A stretch of DNA of 64,000 nucleotides, from contig NW_005196756.1 in assembly GCF_000372725.1 (NCBI RefSeq), positions 260,820-324,819 on the forward strand, written 5' to 3'. Positions 61,885 to 64,000 of the stretch are shown here, one piece after another. The notes beneath the pieces were generated by a model that was not told where the DNA came from, searched no databases, and was given only the letters and a program-made list of their open reading frames with translations. The number at the start of each line of letters is the position of its first letter. Positions within the stretch are counted from its first letter, which is position 1. The stretch comes from Emiliania huxleyi CCMP1516 (lineage: Eukaryota > Haptophyta > Isochrysidales > Noelaerhabdaceae). Made by a program: the position numbers and the translations under genes.

Positions 61885-62165
61885 CTGTAAGGCTTCGGCC
61901 ACCGAGGCTTCGGCCACCGAGGCTTCGGCCACCGAGGCCTAGGCCAACGATATTATTACTGCTCCGCTCAGCGCCGCGCCCGCCCCGCCCTGTCTCGCCC
62001 CCCGCCCGCCCTTCCCCGCGGCCCAACCCGCCCTTTGAGGGCAGGCTTTGGCCACCGAGGCTTCGGCCACCGAGGCTTCGGCCAACGAGGCTCCGGCCAA
62101 CGATATTATTACTGCTCCGCTCAGCGCCGCGCCCGCCCCGCCCTCGCCCGCCTTTGCCTCCGCCC
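61885..62165 (+). repeat. Two-copy 150-bp tandem repeat with internal GGCTTCGGCCACCGA units
   Basis: Each copy begins with 16-nt GGCTTCGGCCACCGAG units, then AACGATATTATTACTGCTCC and CAGCGCCGCGCCCGCCCCGC. Copies start near 61888 and 62045. Confidence 0.9.
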
Positions 62166-62454
62166 AGCCCTCCCGCCCTCCGCCCCAGCCCCTCCGTCCC
62201 CTTGCCCCGGCTGTGGCCTGGGTGGCATCTCTTCATCATCACGCGCCAAGTGGGAGGGAAGTGAACGGGGCCCTGAGCTGACCTAGCTACCAAACGGAAT
62301 GGATTGGGCCAGGTACCAATTTTGTCGAATTTATTTCAAAATCTGCAGGCGCGGAGCGCCTGCGAAAATATTGAAGAAATTTGCAGTCGGGCCTGATTTT
62401 CATCAAGATCTTTCAAACTTGCGGTGCGGAGTTGGGGGGTGGGTTAGGTTAGGG

Positions 62455-62745
62455 TTATTCGGGTTAGAGCATAGAGGGTTAGGGTTAGGGTTAGGGTTAG
62501 GGTTAAGGCCAGGGTTAGTCTTGTTGTGTCTGTATATGCCAGCGTTGCAGGGTTCTGCGCTGGGATCTGGCCCCACAGCGCCGACGACTAAGACTCAGCC
62601 CCGCACGCTGACCTAGCTCCTAGGGTTAGGGTTAGGGTTAGGGTTAGGGTTAGGGTTAGTCTTCTTGTGTTTGTATGCCAGCGTTGCAGAGTTCTGCGCT
62701 GGGATCTGGCCCCAGCACCAACGAGTACGACTCAGCCCCGCACGC
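62455..62745 (+). repeat. Interstitial TTAGGG telomeric arrays in a duplicated subtelomere-like unit
   Basis: About six imperfect TTAGGG at 62470-62505 and seven near-exact at 62622-62660. Each array is followed by TTAGTCTT-TTGTGT, ATGCCAGCGTTGCAG, TTCTGCGCTGGGATCTGGCC and ACTCAGCCCCGCACGC. The unit is about 155 nt. Confidence 0.95.
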
Positions 62746-62796
62746 CGCTGCCTGAGCTGACCCCACCAAATGCCGCCTCAGGGTGCCAGCCACCTC

Positions 62797-63138
62797 TTAC
62801 ACGCGGCCGGCGCCCTCTCGCGGCAAAAGGGTCGAGCGAGCGGGCAGAGTCGCGATGTCTGCGCACCCGTGCGCGGCGCCGGGCTCAGTGTGCGACTTGG
62901 CGTAGGTCTCCCATGTCGCCTTGAGCCAGACGAGGAGCCCCTCCTCGTTCAGCGAGCGGAAGTGCTGCAGCTGGTGCTGAACGCTGGCCTCCATCAGCTG
63001 ATCCTTGAGCGACACCATCTCTGGCGCCTTGTCGAAGGAGAAGTACGCGACGGGCGGGCTCGCGCGGGGCCGCGCCGGGCCGTGAGGCCTCGCCGCCAGG
63101 TACCCCGCGCACGGCAGCGAGAGTGCGGCCACAAGCAT
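62797..63138 (-). CDS. Partial gene: secreted or organelle-targeted protein of unknown family
   Basis: ATG 63138 (MLVAALSLPCAGYLAARP) gives a short hydrophobic leader, then Pro/Arg-rich sequence and PEMVSLKDQLMEASVQHQLQ, SLNEEGLLVWLKATWETYAK. The frame runs out into Arg/Pro-rich sequence beside the telomeric repeat unit. Probably the first exon of a gene whose rest is an unrecognised exon or has been lost. Confidence 0.45.
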   Translation of the reverse strand: MLVAALSLPCAGYLAARPHGPARPRASPPVAYFSFDKAPEMVSLKDQLMEASVQHQLQHFRSLNEEGLLVWLKATWETYAKSHTEPGAAHGCADIATLPARSTLLPREGAGRV

Positions 63139-63492
63139 CGCGGCGCTCGTGCGTCCCCTCCGCTATGTCTTTCGCGATGACAAGCGAATATTCCGTTTTG
63201 CGGGCTTGATGATTCGCGCCTTTTCAGTGTACGTCTTTTGGGTTACTGGGATGCAGCTTGAGCACTTGAGCACTGGATAGGGTCGATTCCGTATGGTACG
63301 GGACCCCTCACTGAGGGCCAGTGACGGGGCGAGCCCATCGCTGTCACAGCTGTAGCAGCCGCACAGTAGGCTGTGTCAACTGTGCAGAGTGTGTGAGCAG
63401 CAGAGGAGCTGCTCTCCAGGCTTCAGGCGCAAAGAGCTGCATGCCACCGAAGGCGCTGTCGAGGTTCGCCGAGGCCGAGTGCGGGTCAGGAG

Positions 63493-64000
63493 GCCCTAAA
63501 ACGGTGGGAGGGGTAGGGGTGCCGCTGTAGGGGTGTGGAGGGGTCGGGAGGGCGGGAGTGTGGACCGTGACCTAAAGCCCTCCACCGATAGAGGTGTCAG
63601 GCGGCAGGGCCCAGGAGGGGTGGGGGCTTGGAGGGCTGGCCAAAAGCGAGGCGTGGGAGGGGTCCAGTGGGCTAGAGAGGGCTGGAGGGGTCGGAGGGGG
63701 CTAGAGGGGCCGGAGGGGCTGTGCGGATGGAGGGGTCTGGAGGGCTCGGGGGGCTTGGAGGGCTCGGAGGGTGTCGTCCGGCAAGAGGGTCCCTAGCGCG
63801 AGGGGTGGGGCTCGGGAGGGGTGGAGAGCTCGGAGGGCTCGGAGGGCTCGGAGGGCAGAGAGGCACGAGGGTGGCGCTGGAGGGCTCGGGAGGGCTCGGG
63901 AGGGCTCATGAGGGATGGAGTGCCCGGAGGGCTCGGAGGGGCGAGCCACCGAGCCGGGCTCGGGGGGCTCGGAGGGGTCGGAGGGGTCGGAGGGGTCGGA
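63493..64000. repeat. Repeat R1 copy 3 followed by a GGAGGGCTC minisatellite
   Basis: 63493-63577 matches R1 with a few substitutions and again begins at CCCTAA. From 63590 to the window end, 9-12-nt units GGAGGGCTCGGAGGGGTC fill the sequence. 63139-63492 shows no gene. Confidence 0.9.

Overview
This window is nuclear DNA of a GC-rich unicellular eukaryote, most likely a marine microalga of the haptophyte or pelagophyte type. The evidence is spliced genes, interstitial TTAGGG arrays, a UGA-decoding deiodinase-like gene with a nearby SECIS-like hairpin, EHD, transportin-3 and PHD/ePHD homologues, many LRR and ankyrin proteins, GIY-YIG and reverse-transcriptase element fragments, and abundant minisatellites. 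The exact lineage is not proven from the sequence.

Splicing is the dominant oddity. Many introns that restore a conserved protein begin with GC, and two appear to begin with GA. Almost all end in AG followed by G, and the first bases of the intron are often repeated as the first bases of the next exon. Frame changes that look like frameshifts in the ankyrin, transportin and metallo-beta-lactamase genes are explained by such introns. Exon coordinates below were worked out by eye on this basis.

Layout: 1-2.1 kb holds a retroelement fragment and hairpin repeats. 2.1-5.1 kb is a two-exon gene of unknown function whose 2.1-kb GC-AG intron is filled with minisatellites. 5.8-7.5 kb has a broken RCC1 gene and a glyoxalase-II-like gene. 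7.8-10.2 kb has a ubiquitin-domain gene and a selenoprotein deiodinase-like gene. 10.6-14.5 kb has a membrane ShK-like gene, an acidic protein and a PHD-ePHD reader. 14.9-18.6 kb is transportin-3. 18.6-25.4 kb holds repeats, a receiver/acetyltransferase chimera, a polytopic membrane protein and a GIY-YIG element. 25.4-36.4 kb holds a SHOCT membrane protein, an ART-LRR protein, a TPR protein, a solute-binding-like protein, an SMP-30-like protein and an EHD GTPase. 36.5-43.6 kb mixes element fragments with a coiled-coil LRR gene. 43.8-53.2 kb has a TIR-domain receptor and a CHAT-NB-ARC-LRR (NLR) gene. 55.1-61.2 kb has three ankyrin genes. 61.8-64 kb is subtelomere-like repeat.

The most notable biology is a concentration of genes built like innate-immune or cell-death proteins: ART-LRR, coiled-coil LRR, a beta-helix/multi-pass/TIR receptor, and an NLR with an N-terminal caspase-like CHAT domain. 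The last two lie about 2 kb apart in a tail-to-tail (convergent) arrangement. The LRR gene at 38.8 kb and the NLR share nearly the same LRR C-terminus and 3' flank, which points to module exchange. Any joint function is inference.
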